Assembly (NCBI GenBank): GCA_011634665.1
Contig: WAEK01000029.1
Span: forward strand, 1-64,000
Direction: 5' to 3'
DNA from: Mortierella sp. BCC40632
Taxonomy: Eukaryota; Mortierellomycota; Mortierellomycetes; Mortierellales; Mortierellaceae
Length of the DNA: 64,000 nucleotides
Shown here: in pieces, positions 1-13,216 of the stretch
Position numbering within the stretch: the stretch's first letter is position 1
Layout: each line of letters opens with the position of its first letter
Translations under genes and position numbers: made by a program
Notes under the pieces: model-generated
Told to the model about the DNA's origin: nothing
Databases searched by the model: none
The model's input: only the letters and a program-made list of their open reading frames with translations

Positions 1-2812
1 GCAAATTTCGTCCGCCCACGACGCTTGTCAATGAGACCCATGATGTCATGTCTACTTTTTCGACTCATTACTGAGATCGCCATTTACATCAAAACACGCT
101 TTCAGTCAAAGGCACAAGGACTCCAAATGCCCCTCCCTAGCCTCACTCCCACTCCCCATGAAAAAGGATCAGCTCAAATAAAACTCAAGTTTAAATGCTC
201 GTTTGAAAAAGACTGAAAGTTGCAACCCACGGAATACCCGCGTAGTCAGACTTTGCAAAAAAGAGGGTGTTCAAAGATGTCATTCCACGCGCTTGATATA
301 AATACCGTGCTCTGACAAAGGGGCTGTAAAAATGTCATTCTCTAGCCAGTGCAGGATTTGTGAGACAATTTTAGCATTAAAGTACTTTTCTTTGGCCGCT
401 CGGGTTGGATGTGAGCCAGCACTGGATAAGCAACTTATTTACGAATTTCTGAAGAATTCGACAGACATAGCTGCGGGGGGTCAGGATCGGATACAGTGCT
501 GCCTGCATATCGGCGCGCAAGTCATCCGATAATTTTTGGATCTGTACGATAGGTCTCGAGGACTTAAAAAATGAAGTCGAAGTTGAATTTGACTAAGTGA
601 AGGCACGCCGTCACTTAACACCAGAAAGCGACGCTACTGGTACCCGACGCACTTCGCCATCATCCTTCTTGTCATAGGAAAGATGGTAGCTAAGCTCCAA
701 GAAACATCTACGTGGGCCTGCTTCACACCTCCCCCGAGCACTTTAATAATGATTCGAGGGTGTGCATAGCCATTCAAAAGATTGTTCCCAAATGTCTGAC
801 CAAGAGATGGGAGTCCGTCCAGTCAAATCAATAGAGGCAGAGCATGCAAAGGAAAGAGATGGAACGCAATTTCACACCGAAAGTAGCACTATCGGACCCG
901 ATGCCCTTGACTGACAGCCTATCTTTGCCATCAGCGATAAACTACAGCCTGCAAAAGATGCAACAAAACATGGGTACGCTTCACACACCGCAAATTGCTC
1001 CGCGCGTGTGCATATCCGGATCTCGAGGTTGTCCTTAAATGTCTGGCCAGTGAGATAAGGGCCCCGTCGTCCACATATTGCAACTGCTCTTTTCCCCATC
1101 TTCAGTACACAATATACGCTTCAACTCGGCGATTGATGAAGGATAGGGGTGGAGAGTTGGACAACGATGATGGCGCCGCAAGCCGCAAAATTGAGACATC
1201 ACCGAATTTACTACTGCTGCGGCAGTTGCCACCCTTCCCACTCTCCACGTCCCTTTGCCATGTCACCCTCCTCACTTCCTTTGATCATACTTCTTCGTTT
1301 ATTTCTCACTCCTTCATCTCATCTTCTCAAAACCCTTGCTCTTTTTACAAAAAAAAGGGGTGGAAGGCGAATATAGCTACTAAAATACAAATGCAGAGAA
1401 GAGGGAAAAAAAAGACCAGGAGTCCAAAGACAGGATCTACGACTAGGGCAAAGAATCCGAGGGGTCCAGGGAGCTGCGAGCGGCTCCCAATCAAAGCTGG
1501 TCGACATCAGCGACGTCAGCACGCCTGAAGTCGTACGGCTTCTGTCTTGCGTGCAAAGCTGGAGGAGTGTACTCCCCCTGGCATGTCTAAAAGGGACCGA
1601 AGCCAGGGGTGTGCCACATCAACCAAATGTCTCCTCCTCCTTGGACACCACAATGTACGGAGAGTGATTCCAAGTCTTGTGCAGTCGCTTGTAATTGGCA
1701 TCTGGTGTTGCTGCTGGGTCTAGATTTGTGCTTGTTGTCTGTTATCCTTGAGGTTGGCTTGTTGGAGTGCTGTGTCTGCACGGGTTTGAGGCTATTGATG
1801 GCGAGCCAGAGGAGGAATATCCGCTATGCCATCTCTCGGGGGTTGTCCCGGGAGTAGCTTGTGGATGGCGACAAAAGCTCTCCAAATGCTGCACAGGGTC
1901 ACTGAGTGGATGTGCACTGCGATGGGGGAGTAAATTTTTCTATCTCTGGCCATCCCAGCATGCAGTTGTCGGGAGCACTACTGACGATCATGCCAGGGAC
2001 GAGGGGGTGGAGATCCAAGAGCAGGCGGCCTCCCACAGTTGGCGAAGGCGTGTCGTAAGTTCTCTGTATGGGTCTCTAGCTCAGGGTATTCAATGCAAGG
2101 GTTTATTCTTTGGCGCGCATCTCACCCACGCTCCGTGGCCATGGCCGCCCTACTTGAGCACTCGAAAAAGGAAAGGACGAGGAAAAGTGAACTAGAAGCT
2201 ACACAGTCAGCTAAAAAGAACAGTGCAGAGAAAAACTAAGCACACTATGGCGTGGTGCCATAGTTGGAAGTGGGTTTAATAGATCGGGGTCTACTTCTAC
2301 TGGTCTCCCCATTTATAAGGAGGTATTCCTGCTTTCCACCGCCTATTGCCAGAGCCCCAGGCAGCGCCCCCACCAACAACAGGTTGACCTCTAGCACAAA
2401 AAGCCTTGAACGCGGGTTCTTTTTTTTTTCTTTATAAAGACCTTCGTTGACGGCTTCATCATTTTTATTCAACGCGCACTTGTCGCAAATGCGATCTAAA
2501 AAAGACTATTTAGCGACTCACAACACAATAAAATAAATAAAAAAAAAAAAAAAAGGTCAAACTACAAGAATCATATTGGCTATCCCAGACTTTTAGCCAA
2601 TCATATCCCCTCGTTCGGGATAAATATCCTTGTAGGAAAAAGGGCTTGAGAGCAGCTTCAGCTGCCAGGAACAACAGGAGTGCTTTTGTGGTGGCATCTG
2701 CACCGGGCGAAGCACAAAAAGTTCAGAAAGTAGGGTTCTTTTGTTCTTTCTTTCCTTTTCCAATTTCTACAGTGGCCCTCATTAGCTAATTGGGGTGATG
2801 ACTGTCCCTCTC

Positions 2813-2845
<33 letters not shown>

Positions 2846-3120
2846 CCCTGGGCTGAATGCGCACGACTTGGCCGTGTTGTTGAGGTTCGCTCGCGAATCC
2901 AGAAGATGCCAGAACAAAGTGCCACCATCTATCCCTCCCTCAACATCCAAACGTTATGGTTTTGCTCTCAAAAGAGCGTCACTAGAGGCGCGACCATCTC
3001 CATGTGGACATAATTTAACCTGCCCCTTTTTTTTTTCCTTTTCCTTTTTCTTTCTTTGCTCTCACGCACTTTTTTCTCCTTTGCCAAACTCTCCTTTAAC
3101 CCTCACTCGTTTCTCTCTTC
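1..3120. other. No supported gene; AT/CT-rich DNA
   Basis: Open frames here are short, overlap on both strands and match no family I recognise. The longest, 995-1528 (+) and 1767-2195 (+), have compositions expected of non-coding DNA. A poly(T) run lies at about 2819-2844. The last 100 bases before 3121 are pyrimidine-rich, as in the leaders of the other plus-strand genes in this window, so they probably belong to the F-box gene that follows. I cannot exclude a decayed gene in this stretch. Confidence 0.5.
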
Positions 3121-5318
3121 ATGTCGGTTCAGCCACGGATCCCAGTGGAATGTATTTTTGAGATTATTCGGCAACTTGCCAGACAAGGCGATGGCCCCCG
3201 CTGGCTACATGTCTGCGTCTCAACAAGACCTTCTACAAAAAAGCACTCAAGTGTCTCTACAGTGATCCCTTCAGGTTCATCCAGTCAGACATTGAAAAAA
3301 CTTTCTTACCGATCTTAGACCTCCTTCGCCTTCTCCTACTCTCACCAGCCATATCCCCCTCTTCCCCCCACTGCAAACCTCGATTTCACGAAAAAAGGAA
3401 AGGCTCTATCAAGCTCTTGGATGTCATACTGAATACTTCAAGTCCCCAGGTGGATCAATTGCTCTCCCAGCCTCAAAGCACTCAGTCTCTTTCCTTTCGT
3501 ATATTGTTCATCTCACTCTAGATGAACACATGATCGATCATCTACTCTATCCACCCAGCTTCCTGGGCTTCTTCTGCAACCTCCACAGTTATCAGGGTTC
3601 CGACATGACTAGAGATGTGACATGGGCCATGGCCGATCAATCATCGAGCAGATCCAGACATTCCAAGTCCTGGAAGGAAACTGGCACCAGTGTCTTGACC
3701 GAGTATCCCGATTTTCGATCCTGACTCTTCTCAAGATCCAACGGTGTTTTCCCTCCGGGACTATCTACCTTTAATCAATTTGTCAAGACACATATGAATC
3801 TTTTCCCAGACACACTCCGTTCGATTGATATTGCCTTCGATACCAAAATGCCTCCCCAAGACTTGTTCGAGCTCATTCGCCTCCTTCAACACCTAAACAT
3901 TGGACATGGATTGAAGGATATCGTTGGATGCAGTTCCTGATCCAGATGGCTTTTGCTCAAGAAGACATTCGAAGCTTTGACCTAGATCGACTTTTTTCCC
4001 TCTCCAATCTGGACCTCAATTTGACTTTTGTTGAAAAACCCGAGGAATGGCTTCCGCTCTTGGACCGACTCCATCATTCTCGCTTTCTGGAACAATGCCG
4101 CCATTTACGAATCCTTCATTGGCGTATTTTCAAGCTTGGATACTTTTCAATGGATGGCTCATCAGGCTAGGGTCCAGACCCCAAGTCCAGACCTGCACCG
4201 CCACGGTCCCCAGGATAAATCACTGTCACTCTCTCCTCACCAACATAGCTCCACTTCAAAGGCTCAGTGGAAACAATCGAGAAGGCGACTATGCTCCTGC
4301 GATCAACGATGCCGTCATTTGTTATGGTCATTCTCTTAGAATCCTTTCCATCGCTCTTCGATCAATCACTCAGGACGAGGTTCTTGGTCGGCACTGGGGA
4401 ACTTCCTCGACTAGAGGCTTTGACAATTCAACAGTGTTTCGCAGCCAAGCGACTTGCCCTACACCCAGATACTCTTGCCTCTTGCCCTGAGCTTCGGTCG
4501 CTGACTTTTGATCGACAATCTATCAAACATAGCTGCTGTGGAATCAACCTTTTGGGAGGCCAGCTATGCTGATGGGTGAGTGGGATCAATCAAAAGAACT
4601 CCTCTTCTTCACGAACTTGATCTTTGTGGATCGCCATCCCTCTCCTCAGACCTGAGTGATTTCCTTAACCAAATCCAACCAGGACTGACCCACCTAAATC
4701 TCGCCATCTCTGGGAGTGAGGTCCCTCAAACCAATTTCGACTTTTGGTATCCACCCAGTTCCTCTCTTATCTCTAAACACTACTCATCCTTCCACCTCCA
4801 GGATTTTTCTTGGCATGGACTCTGGCCTCGATTGCGCGTCTAAAACTTGACACCTTGTTCGCCTTTGGGTTCGACTTTGCGATGCTTGACAACTGTCCTT
4901 TGATCCAGAAGTGGTCTTGGATCTTGGCGATTGGACTCAGGAACGGGCAATCACCTTGAAGGATCTCACCTTAAAGACCACCGAAACCGAGACCCAATCC
5001 AGAGACAGTCTTCATTCTATTGGAACAAGAAACCCAAGCTCGATACTTGTCCTTGCCACATCTCGAAAAAGTTGACCTTGTATGGACCTTGGTTTGTGTC
5101 AGCTCCCGTTTGGGGAGACGATCCTTTGGCGAGTGGCACCTAACCTGGTCGAGTTGTTTGAAAAACACATGGTCGAGGTCATTGTCTTTATTTCTGGATT
5201 CAAACCACCAAAGAACTTGCCTCGGCTTCGACATGTGTTTTCAAGTATACATTATGATAAACACCATGGTATGCCCTTTGTTTTGAGAAGGGTATTATCC
5301 GACCTTGACCCAACCTAG
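3121..5318 (+). pseudogene. F-box/LRR-type gene broken by several frameshifts
   Basis: The start at 3121 encodes an F-box-like opening (IPVECIFEIIRQLA). The next expected block (FYKKALKCLYSDPF, near 3230-3270) lies in a different frame. Further leucine-rich pieces follow in changing frames: LFPDTLRSIDIAF near 3800-3840, RSFDLDRLFSLSNLDLNL near 3970-4025, HSLRILSIALRSIT near 4330-4375, LHELDLCGSPSLSSDLSDFL near 4610-4665, and APNLVELFEKHMVEVIVF near 5140-5195. The order suits an F-box domain followed by irregular leucine-rich repeats, a large expanded family in Mortierella-like fungi that acts as substrate adaptors of SCF ubiquitin ligases. No single frame runs through, and the breaks do not look like introns. 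The fragments keep good leucine spacing, so the damage is recent or is sequence error. The F-box assignment rests on pattern and length only. Confidence 0.72.
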
Positions 5319-5469
5319 AGTTTGGCCACTGTATTATTTCGAATCGGATCATAAGCACAGAGTTTGTCTTTTCTCGATACAATGCTTACTTTCTTTATGA
5401 AAAAGATGCCCATCTCTCGGGTAAAAGGCAGTGTATGCTGTTTTTGAAGAGTTGAGACAGTCTTCATTT

Positions 5470-5540
5470 TTTTGGTTGTTGTTGTTGTTGTTGTTGTTGT
5501 TGTTAAGAATAAATAAATAAATAAAATAAAAAAAAAATCA
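5470..5540. repeat. (TTG)n then (AATA)n microsatellite
   Basis: About ten TTG units end near 5503. They are followed by four AATA units and an A-rich run. The repeat lies just after the last F-box fragment and before the 3' end of the minus-strand PH gene, in the convergent spacer. The A-rich part could serve polyadenylation on either strand (inference). Confidence 0.9.
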
Positions 5541-8500
5541 ATCTAGTGTGTAAATAAAATCTGAAAAATAACAATAATCCCTTGGGTTTTATTAAAAGCT
5601 CGCATGCTAGCAATGGATAACTATGAATGACTAAAAATACTGGAAAAATGCCTTTGGTCGGGGGATCTTGTTTCAGAGGATCAATCGTTATTGTATCCTG
5701 AAATGCGCTCGGTTCTAAAATAATCTACCTCCTAATTTTGACTTCAACCAACTACAATTGTCGCTGCTGGAGCTGAGGTTGGGTCTGCACCTGTGATAGT
5801 GGATGAAGCTGTGGCATCGACCGCGCTGTGACCTCAAGGTCGTGGGGAGAAAGTGGTCCGCTTCTGTGCGAGGGATCGAGGAGGGATTGCCGGGAGGAGC
5901 ATGCGGCTGCGTCGGACAGCTAGAGCCCGTCAATGGCGAGGGGAGGATGTCGAGGATGGCAAGATGGCAGTGGTGACGATCTTAGAGCAGGGGCGTTCGA
6001 GACTCGAGTCACGGCGCTGAGACGACGTGAGGCGCAGCTCCAGTCTGTGATTTGGAACCCTTCGTCATGTCCATGCATTTTCTCATCGCCTTGCTCTTGC
6101 TCTTGACCCTCTTGTTCCCGCTTCCGTCGGATACGCTGTCTTAGTTCTCCAGCCCGGTCTTCGTCATGCAGCACTCCGCGTTCGCTATACTCGCTCTCAT
6201 ACTCGCCTTCGTCCTCATCCATGTCGTCTTGTTCGCCTCGGTGGCCGCTGCTAGGGGTGAGCGGTGTCTTAGATGAGAACTTCCATGAGTAGACACACCT
6301 GAGCCCCACTTCCCTTGCGACGCTCCAGCAGCAGTGGCGGAGGTGGGTGGGTTCCCATGAAGGCTGTAAAAGCGGCTTTCTCAACCTGGGTAGAGCTCCA
6401 ACGCAGCAGCAGCAGCAACGGCGTGTCATCGATGGTGAACTTATATAGGAGAGCTTCTCGGGAACTGTGACCGGACCGATCACCAGGCGTGGAATATATC
6501 ATCCTCATCTCCTTCTTCTTCAGCCTCCCCTCCCTGAAGATTCATGGGACGAATAGGATGAAAGTGGGCGTTCAAGGGGAACGCCATTGCCGAAAAGCCT
6601 CTGTGGCGTTTGTTAATGGTCGTGAAGAAACATGAAAACATTTGCGGCTCCAACATCTTTCTAGGATTTGGCGGTCGTTGGTCAGTGACTGTACTCGAGG
6701 CGTTATTGTTAATCGTCGCGCCTGTGTTGATAGAATTTTTTGTCTCAACCGAGTCCCCTTCGTTGGACACTGGGGGAGCTCGTCGCTAATTCAGGGGATC
6801 TAGTATCCCCTTCCTCGACGATATTCGGCGAAAAATCATGGACACTGCTTGGGAAGACGTCTCATTTCCACTTTCTCGACACTGCTACCTCCTTCCAAAA
6901 TTCTGTGAATGATCGGCCACGGAACAAAGCGAAAACGGCTCGTAGTCGCAGGCGAGGCGGTTGAGGACGATGACACAGACGAAGATTCTAGGGGTGGCAA
7001 TCCATGTCGCTGAACACGTCTTTGGATGGGGCAGCGCCGGAGGGGCATCTCTTCTTGTCGCGCCACAAAAGTCAACAAGGGCAGAAATATCTTGTCCTCC
7101 TTGATCGCTTAGACGGATTAACACAGGGGGATGAGGACTGCCTGCGGGCAAGATAGCCTGGTCCTCCCAATGCTCCTGGCGGGTTCATCAGGGATGGTGA
7201 GGGAGATGAGCCAGTGTTCACAACATGACCATAAGGAGCCTCTCCTCACGAATTCATTTGAGGTGAAGAGGGACAGGGGAAGCAGCTGCTGCTGCAGGGG
7301 GGCTACGTCTAGGGATTTGGTACCGAATGGATCCATCCGTTTCAACTGCAGCACCCTGCCCTGATTCCCACTTGTCGGGCCTCCCCAACGTCGCCAATGG
7401 AGAAAAAGTATGTTCCTGTCCCTGCAGGTCCTCTGATAGTGCCTCTCTCGGGTGCATTCCCATGCCTCTTTGGTGGTGGTAGTGACTGGAATGGATACTC
7501 GGGAACCTTGTCCATCAAGAAAAGACGACAAGAGGTGAAGGACGGGTTGGTGCAGAGATGGATGTGCGAGGATTGGTTCACGATTAAACCTAGACGACGA
7601 TGCCGACACTACATTTCCATCCGCGCGTGTCACCACCACGAAGCTGGGACGAAACAGTTGAAGGCGCTTTTGAAAGTAGAGTCGGACGAATACGGACGAG
7701 TCCATCATCGCGGGTGGCAACGGCATGGGCGTCACGGTCGGGGCAGAATAATAATCCCAGGATTGGCGATCTCTGTGTCGTCTCGAGCGTTTTCTCCCTC
7801 TAGTGGGGTCTCTGCACAAGCCATCTGCTGTTCCATTGAGCTGAGGATTCGGCCTCCATCTTGTGAGTAATTGCCTTCACTGGGTGGGGAGCTCGCTTGG
7901 CTGCAGTTACCCTGAACTGATTCACTGCTTTCAGGAATCGGATTGGGCATTTCAGACACTGGAGCAGGAGACGGGGCAAAGATGAGACGGGAAGTGGGCA
8001 GGAGGTGAGTGGAATGAAGACGATTATCGATGTCGGGCGTGATTTCTGAACCTCCTTATCCTTCTCTTGTCGGCGTCGCATTTCCTCCTCGCTTCTTGCT
8101 CGATGGCCATGGCCAATTCTTCGGGAACAACAATATGCCTCGAGACACCACCATTGTAAGATGTTGTACTGCTGTTGCTGTTGGGACTGGTCTGCTGATG
8201 CTGTGGCGGATTTAAGGCTGTTGTTGGTGCGTACCCTGTTGTTGCTGCTGATGTGGAGACCATGCCTTTCCAGGAGGGTGGGGTAGCGGTCCATTTTGGT
8301 GGGGGCCCTCCCATGGCTGTGCCCTGTGCGAAGCTTCTGCATCGTTCGGTGATGGTTTTGCAACAAAGAGGCCACCACCTAGAGCTGAGCCAACATCAAA
8401 AGTCGGTCGTAGTCGTTGGAGACGGGCGCAAACTCGACTTTCGATGGCAGACCCGTCTTTCTCACAAGACTAGTAGAGGTTCTTAAGACTGCCACTACCA

Positions 8501-10885
8501 TTGCTGATACTATTTCCGTGTGGCCGGATTGATGCTGAAGAGACGGCGCGGGGGCTGCGCAGCTTGTGGCGCTATAATGGCCGGGTGGAGGCGTCTGGGA
8601 CCGTGTGGGAAGTGGTCGGGTTGTGATTGGTTGGATCAAATCCGGTAAAACCGTGATTGTTGTTGTTGTTGCAACAATTGCTCCTGTTGAACAAGCAGAG
8701 CATCATCTACAACGGAAACAGGCGGGGATCGTTGTCTTGTTGGAGACGATACCAAACTGAGGAGATGTGAAGATGGCTTGGGCACGGGTGCATCAATCGA
8801 CAGTTCATTCTCATGCGACAAAAGAAACCATTGACTTTGAAAAGGCCACGACCAGACTTTGTTGAAATCACCCAAGGACGGTGACAAAGACTCATCACTC
8901 CTTGATGAGGTCGGCGCAGCTGAACCGAGGGTGGGACAAAGTGCTAACAGAAACTGGTCAGTCTGACCTTGTCGAAAGGTGCCTTGTCTGGGGTGCTATT
9001 CCAGAAATGCCTTGTTTTTTGCTGCCATTTTCTTTAAGCTCTTTTCTCTCCTCTGGCACCGGCGCTCCCCACTGCCAGATCCTGCCTTGCTTTTCGCCGA
9101 GTAGCTGACGATATTTCTTGTTATGAAGTGAACAACTTTTGCCAGGGTTCGGACATCCGCTGTATAGACATGCTCAGATGTGAAAACTTTTGATTGCGGG
9201 GCTGCTTCCACCACCTCCATTACCGCTATGGCTCGAACCGGCACTGCTGTGTCCATTCCGTTCACTTATCCTTGATCTTTTTCTTTGTCTTTGCGATGTC
9301 TTCCTCCTGTTACAATACTCAACAGTCCATTGCTACTGCCTTTTTCCTTGAGTAATAGTACTACTGGCTCTGTCGACGGGCCCGTAGTACCATTCTCTAA
9401 TTGAGATCGTAATCGTTGAGACATCGCCCCGACGACGCAATTGTTGAGATCGATGTCGAAGAAACTATACTCTCGGGTCGTCGACGACCTGGGCTTGACT
9501 CAGTACTTTGTAGAACAGCCGTGGTGAAGCTGGTACGGTGTTGCTTTGCCTCAACGCTGCTTGCCCACCGCAATATTGCCACTTTGGAACGTCGGGAGTG
9601 CGTCTGGGAGCTCAGGGTTGGTGATGCAAATGGCGATTCGGCGATGCTTGCAGCTGGCGACATGCCTCCTCTATATCCAACAGAAAGAGTTGAAAGCTGT
9701 TAGGATAAAAAAGGAAAACCCCCCTCTTCTTGTAAAGCTTGCACGACCTCGCTTAAAATGTCTTACCAATATTATCCATGGATCTGCCCGAGTGGATGCT
9801 CGATCGTGTTGTGGGATAAATCTGGGACTAGACTATTCTCACCGACGGTGGCGGGGAACCCGCATGGTACCCATGCGCCAGGTGCTGGCCGTGACCCCTG
9901 TTGCTGTGAATCGCGGGGCGAGTCCATGCTGTGTTTTTTGTCTGGAGATTGTGGCCTTTGTGCCTGTGATGGCAGTTGCTGCTGATGTAATTGGGTATGG
10001 GGGCTGTTGGTTCACCGTAAAAATATACTCCAGGTTTGTACTTGTATTTGTACTGCTGTTTGGTATCGATGATGTTGACGACCAGGTGTCATTTGTTGTC
10101 CTCATGTGATTTCGGGAAAATTGCATGGCAGAGTCGATAGATAATGGGACGAAGGGGTGATGGGTACGGCTGTTATTGTAGGCGAAACATTGGTCGTTGC
10201 TGCAGAGTCGCCAACTGATGTGTTGCCGATGCTGCTACCACCGCCCCCTGTTCGGGGCTGTCCACGCTTGCTTGATCATCAATCTGAAGACGGTCGAGTA
10301 CCTTGTCAATAATGGACTGCTCTCCATTGCCCAACAATCTTCCATTATTGCCCTCACCCATTTTGCAATCCCAATCCCGTCATGGTGGATCCCATCGTTG
10401 TCCAGGCAGCGCGGGCATGGTTAATGTGGGTTTGGATTGCAAAGAGCCGTTCTGGAGTGACTGTGCACTTTCGGCATGGAACAGGTGGTTGCTGAGGGTG
10501 TTGATGGGGAATCGGCTCTGCGGCTGAGAGTCGGAAAGCATATTTTGACTTGCGTGAAAATATCAGGACCAGCAGCGGTGAGGATTGAGTACTCGGAGAT
10601 GTAGCACGCCGAGCGGCTTTGTCCGCTCTAGTTATAGATGGTAGGGTCATTCGTTAGGGTTTAGTATGAAGAAATGGGTTTTGGGAAGTACTGACCTGCG
10701 TCCTGCAATGGGACACTGCGGTTGGGTCGGTTCAAGCACTGGAAAGTGAATGTATAGCTAAGGTTGTTCGGGACACTTAGAACTAGAGGAACCACAAGTT
10801 GCGCCTTAAACAATAGAGTGTGAGTGCGGTTCGAATAAACCGAAAAGAAAATCAAGAAATATAGGGAGATAGAGAAAGATAGATA

Positions 10886-10913
10886 GGGAGAGAGAGAGAG
10901 AGAGAGAGAGAGA
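10886..10913. repeat. (GA)n microsatellite in a PH-gene intron
   Basis: About 14 GA units. On the coding (minus) strand this reads CT, between two PH-domain exons. Confidence 0.9.
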
Positions 10914-11789
10914 AAAGAGAGAAAAGAAGAGAGAAAAGGACGTCCGGACAAAGGTGCGCAGCCACAGACGTGCAAAAGAACTCCAATCGAATGCCGACCA
11001 GGTCGGAGAAAAGCCTTCTAGAGAGAAGAGTGAAAGTGCTGTTGTATGTAGGGAATCCTTTTTATCCATGCATGGCGGAGATTTGTGCATGCCAACCGAA
11101 ACCCTGCTATGCAGAAGCACCAATACCATGAATGGCGAAAATGGCGCTTCTCTGGGTGAGCTGACCATTGGGTCATGGTGTGCATTGTATCTGTCTCGAG
11201 CCCCTGCTCCTATTTCGTTTGTCTCTGAGCAGACGCGAAGAGACGAACTAGAGAAGAGATAGAGGCGATATCGAATACTTACGTTTGAGCGAAAAATAGT
11301 ACAGTCGATTATCCCGGAGGACACACCATCGGCGCTCCAGACAAGTTGAAGGAGGTCGAGCGCTTCTGGAGCCACTCTTTGTAACTTTTATGACATGGTC
11401 GCCCATCGCGCTATAAGAGTTACTCCAGAGACGATCCGTCTTCAGTAAAACCGCCTTCACCTGTGGCGGCAGGGACATTCGAGACCGATGGACCAGGCCG
11501 CGTAGGTAGCATGGATGGGATTTCAAAGACTGCTTTTGCTGGATTGAAGGTGGCAAGCAATCCTGTTGGATATTGCGCTGAGACTCGTCTCGCTCCCAAT
11601 CCCGCTCTCTTTCCTTTTTTCACGTTCTCGTTCACGCTCGCGATCTCGGTCTTTCTCCCAGCTGGGTCCACGTCCTTCTCTTTTTGCCTCCGTAGCTGTT
11701 ACTGGCTGCAAGGGGTGTTTTGCTACTGCCAGCGTAACTCCGATGCGTACCATTGCTGCCGCGGCTGCCGCCATCGCTCCCGCTGGCAT

Positions 11790-11952
11790 GATGACGGTGA
11801 TGATGGTGATGGTGATGATACTGATGCTGATGGTTCTTTAAAAAAGGTAAAAAACGGTGAGAGTGGTAGTGTTCCTGTTGCTGTTGCTGCTGTTGCTGTT
11901 GCTGCTGTTGTTGCTGCTGCTGTTGTTGTTGTTGCTGCTGCTGCTGCTGAAA
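11790..11952 (-). repeat. Trinucleotide tracts coding for His and Gln
   Basis: On the minus strand this is a CAG/CAA run of about 25 codons giving poly-Gln (11951-11876), followed shortly by a CAT/CAC run giving a nearly pure His stretch (about 11835-11790). Both lie N-terminal to the PH domain. Such tracts are common in regulatory proteins of this fungal group and are length-variable. Confidence 0.9.
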
Positions 11953-13146
11953 ACGGTTGTGAGAGATGTATAAAGGATTTACATCTAGGTCAGAGTAGGG
12001 AACGGAGGAGGCAGAGGCTGTTCCTTCTCCTTGGAGGCTGATGGGGATTGACATTGTTGGCGATACTAGAGATGAGGTCGGTGTGATGGACTGTGGTACG
12101 ATGGCGGTGGAAGTCTGCAGGGTATCATATCATATCTGGCGTTGGTAGGGGCCCCTGGGACGGGCTCTTGCTGGTGTTGAGTGGGCCTGGGCTGCTGGAA
12201 TTGAGGCTGTTGTTGAATCTGTGATTGTGTTTGATGAGGCTGCTGTGAAGGCTTCTTTGGCATCGCCAGTGGCAGCGACAGGAGACAACGGATCCTGAGG
12301 TCGATGCTTCGACAGACGAAGCCCGGCTGGGCCGGTGTCCAGATTGGGGATTGCGCGAGCTTTGTTTGCAGATGACGACGAGTTGCGGATGGCGAAATGG
12401 TGCCGCTGCTGGTGCTGGAGCTGCGGATTGGCAATACCGGTGGATCCAGAAGCGGGGCCTGCGCGCCTGCGCCTGTGGCCGGACTTTGTTGATCGGTCGC
12501 GGCGACAACAGCGATTGAATAGCAGCGTCACCAAGACGGATCGTTGTTTTGGGCCGGTAGTCTTCAGATTCTGCCTGTCTGCAGCACCTCCCAGACTCGC
12601 AAAAAGTCTTGATGGGAGGATGAACAGGGAAAAGGTGGTGGAGTGGGCGAGAAAATAACTGGGCTAGACAGAGCTGGGGAATAAAGGAGACAGGGAGGTG
12701 AGAGAAAAAGAGCAAAGGATTGAGTTGAAGAAAACAGAGCGGGAGGAAAACTGTTAATCATGCAGCAACCTAGTAACGGTCCAGAAATATGCGTTGATAC
12801 CTTAGCCAAAAACAGCGAACCCTAAAAGCAAAAAAACAAGGTTCAGCAGTGGTGGTGGTGGAAGGAATAAAATAAAGGATTGGGACCTTAATGGACGTAA
12901 AAATGAAAAATTTGGTGAGCGGTGGTGGTGGGGAATAAGAGATAGAATGGGAAATGGGTGGAAAGGCAGCATCGCTCCGAAAAGGAGGATGAATGGATGG
13001 AAAGACGGATGGATGATGAAAAATAATGTAAGAGAAAAAGGATAAAAAAGAGGGATTTAATTGATGGGAAAAAAAAAAAAAAAAAACTGCCCGATTTGGC
13101 CTGGGATTTCGACCGCCAAACCAGGCGCTCAAATTCCACGACTCCG

Positions 13147-13151
<5 letters not shown>

Positions 13152-13214
<63 letters not shown>
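13152..13214. repeat. (CT)n microsatellite, about 31 units
   Basis: Pure CT dinucleotide tract on the plus strand in the spacer upstream of the PH gene. Confidence 0.95.

Positions 13215-13216
<2 letters not shown>

Larger units (their letters stand above)
5715..12600 (-). pseudogene. Long PH-domain gene, frameshifted throughout
   Basis: Coding-like minus-strand segments run from about 12600 down to 5715 but change frame many times. The best-defined part is a pleckstrin-homology domain. Residues VLLKTDRLWSNSY and RRWCVLRDNRLYYFSLKR lie at about 11440-11280, followed by strands near 10800-10690 (VVPLVLSVPNNLSYTFTFQC) and 10620-10540 (FSRKSKYAFRLSA). Intron-like GT and AG sites separate these pieces. 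Upstream is a Ser/Gln/His-rich region with a poly-Gln and a poly-His stretch (12054-11632). Downstream are low-complexity pieces, a charged segment (PEELAMAIEQEARRKCDAD, about 8150-8095) and an acidic, Arg-rich segment (6250-6080). PH domains bind phosphoinositides and place proteins at membranes. If intact, the protein would be roughly 1,500-2,000 residues. The exon structure cannot be fixed because of the frame changes, which may be sequence errors. Confidence 0.65.

Noticed and set aside
10651..10668. TTAGGGTTTAG-like stretch (AACCCTAA on the minus strand), considered as a telomerase RNA template or interstitial telomere repeat
   Set aside because: Only about 1.3 telomere units, inside an intron of the PH gene next to a branch-point-like CTAAC and an acceptor. 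No second repeat or RNA context.
10822..10838. GGTTCGAATAAACC, resembling a tRNA B box
   Set aside because: No A box, acceptor stem or cloverleaf around it; it is in a PH-gene intron.
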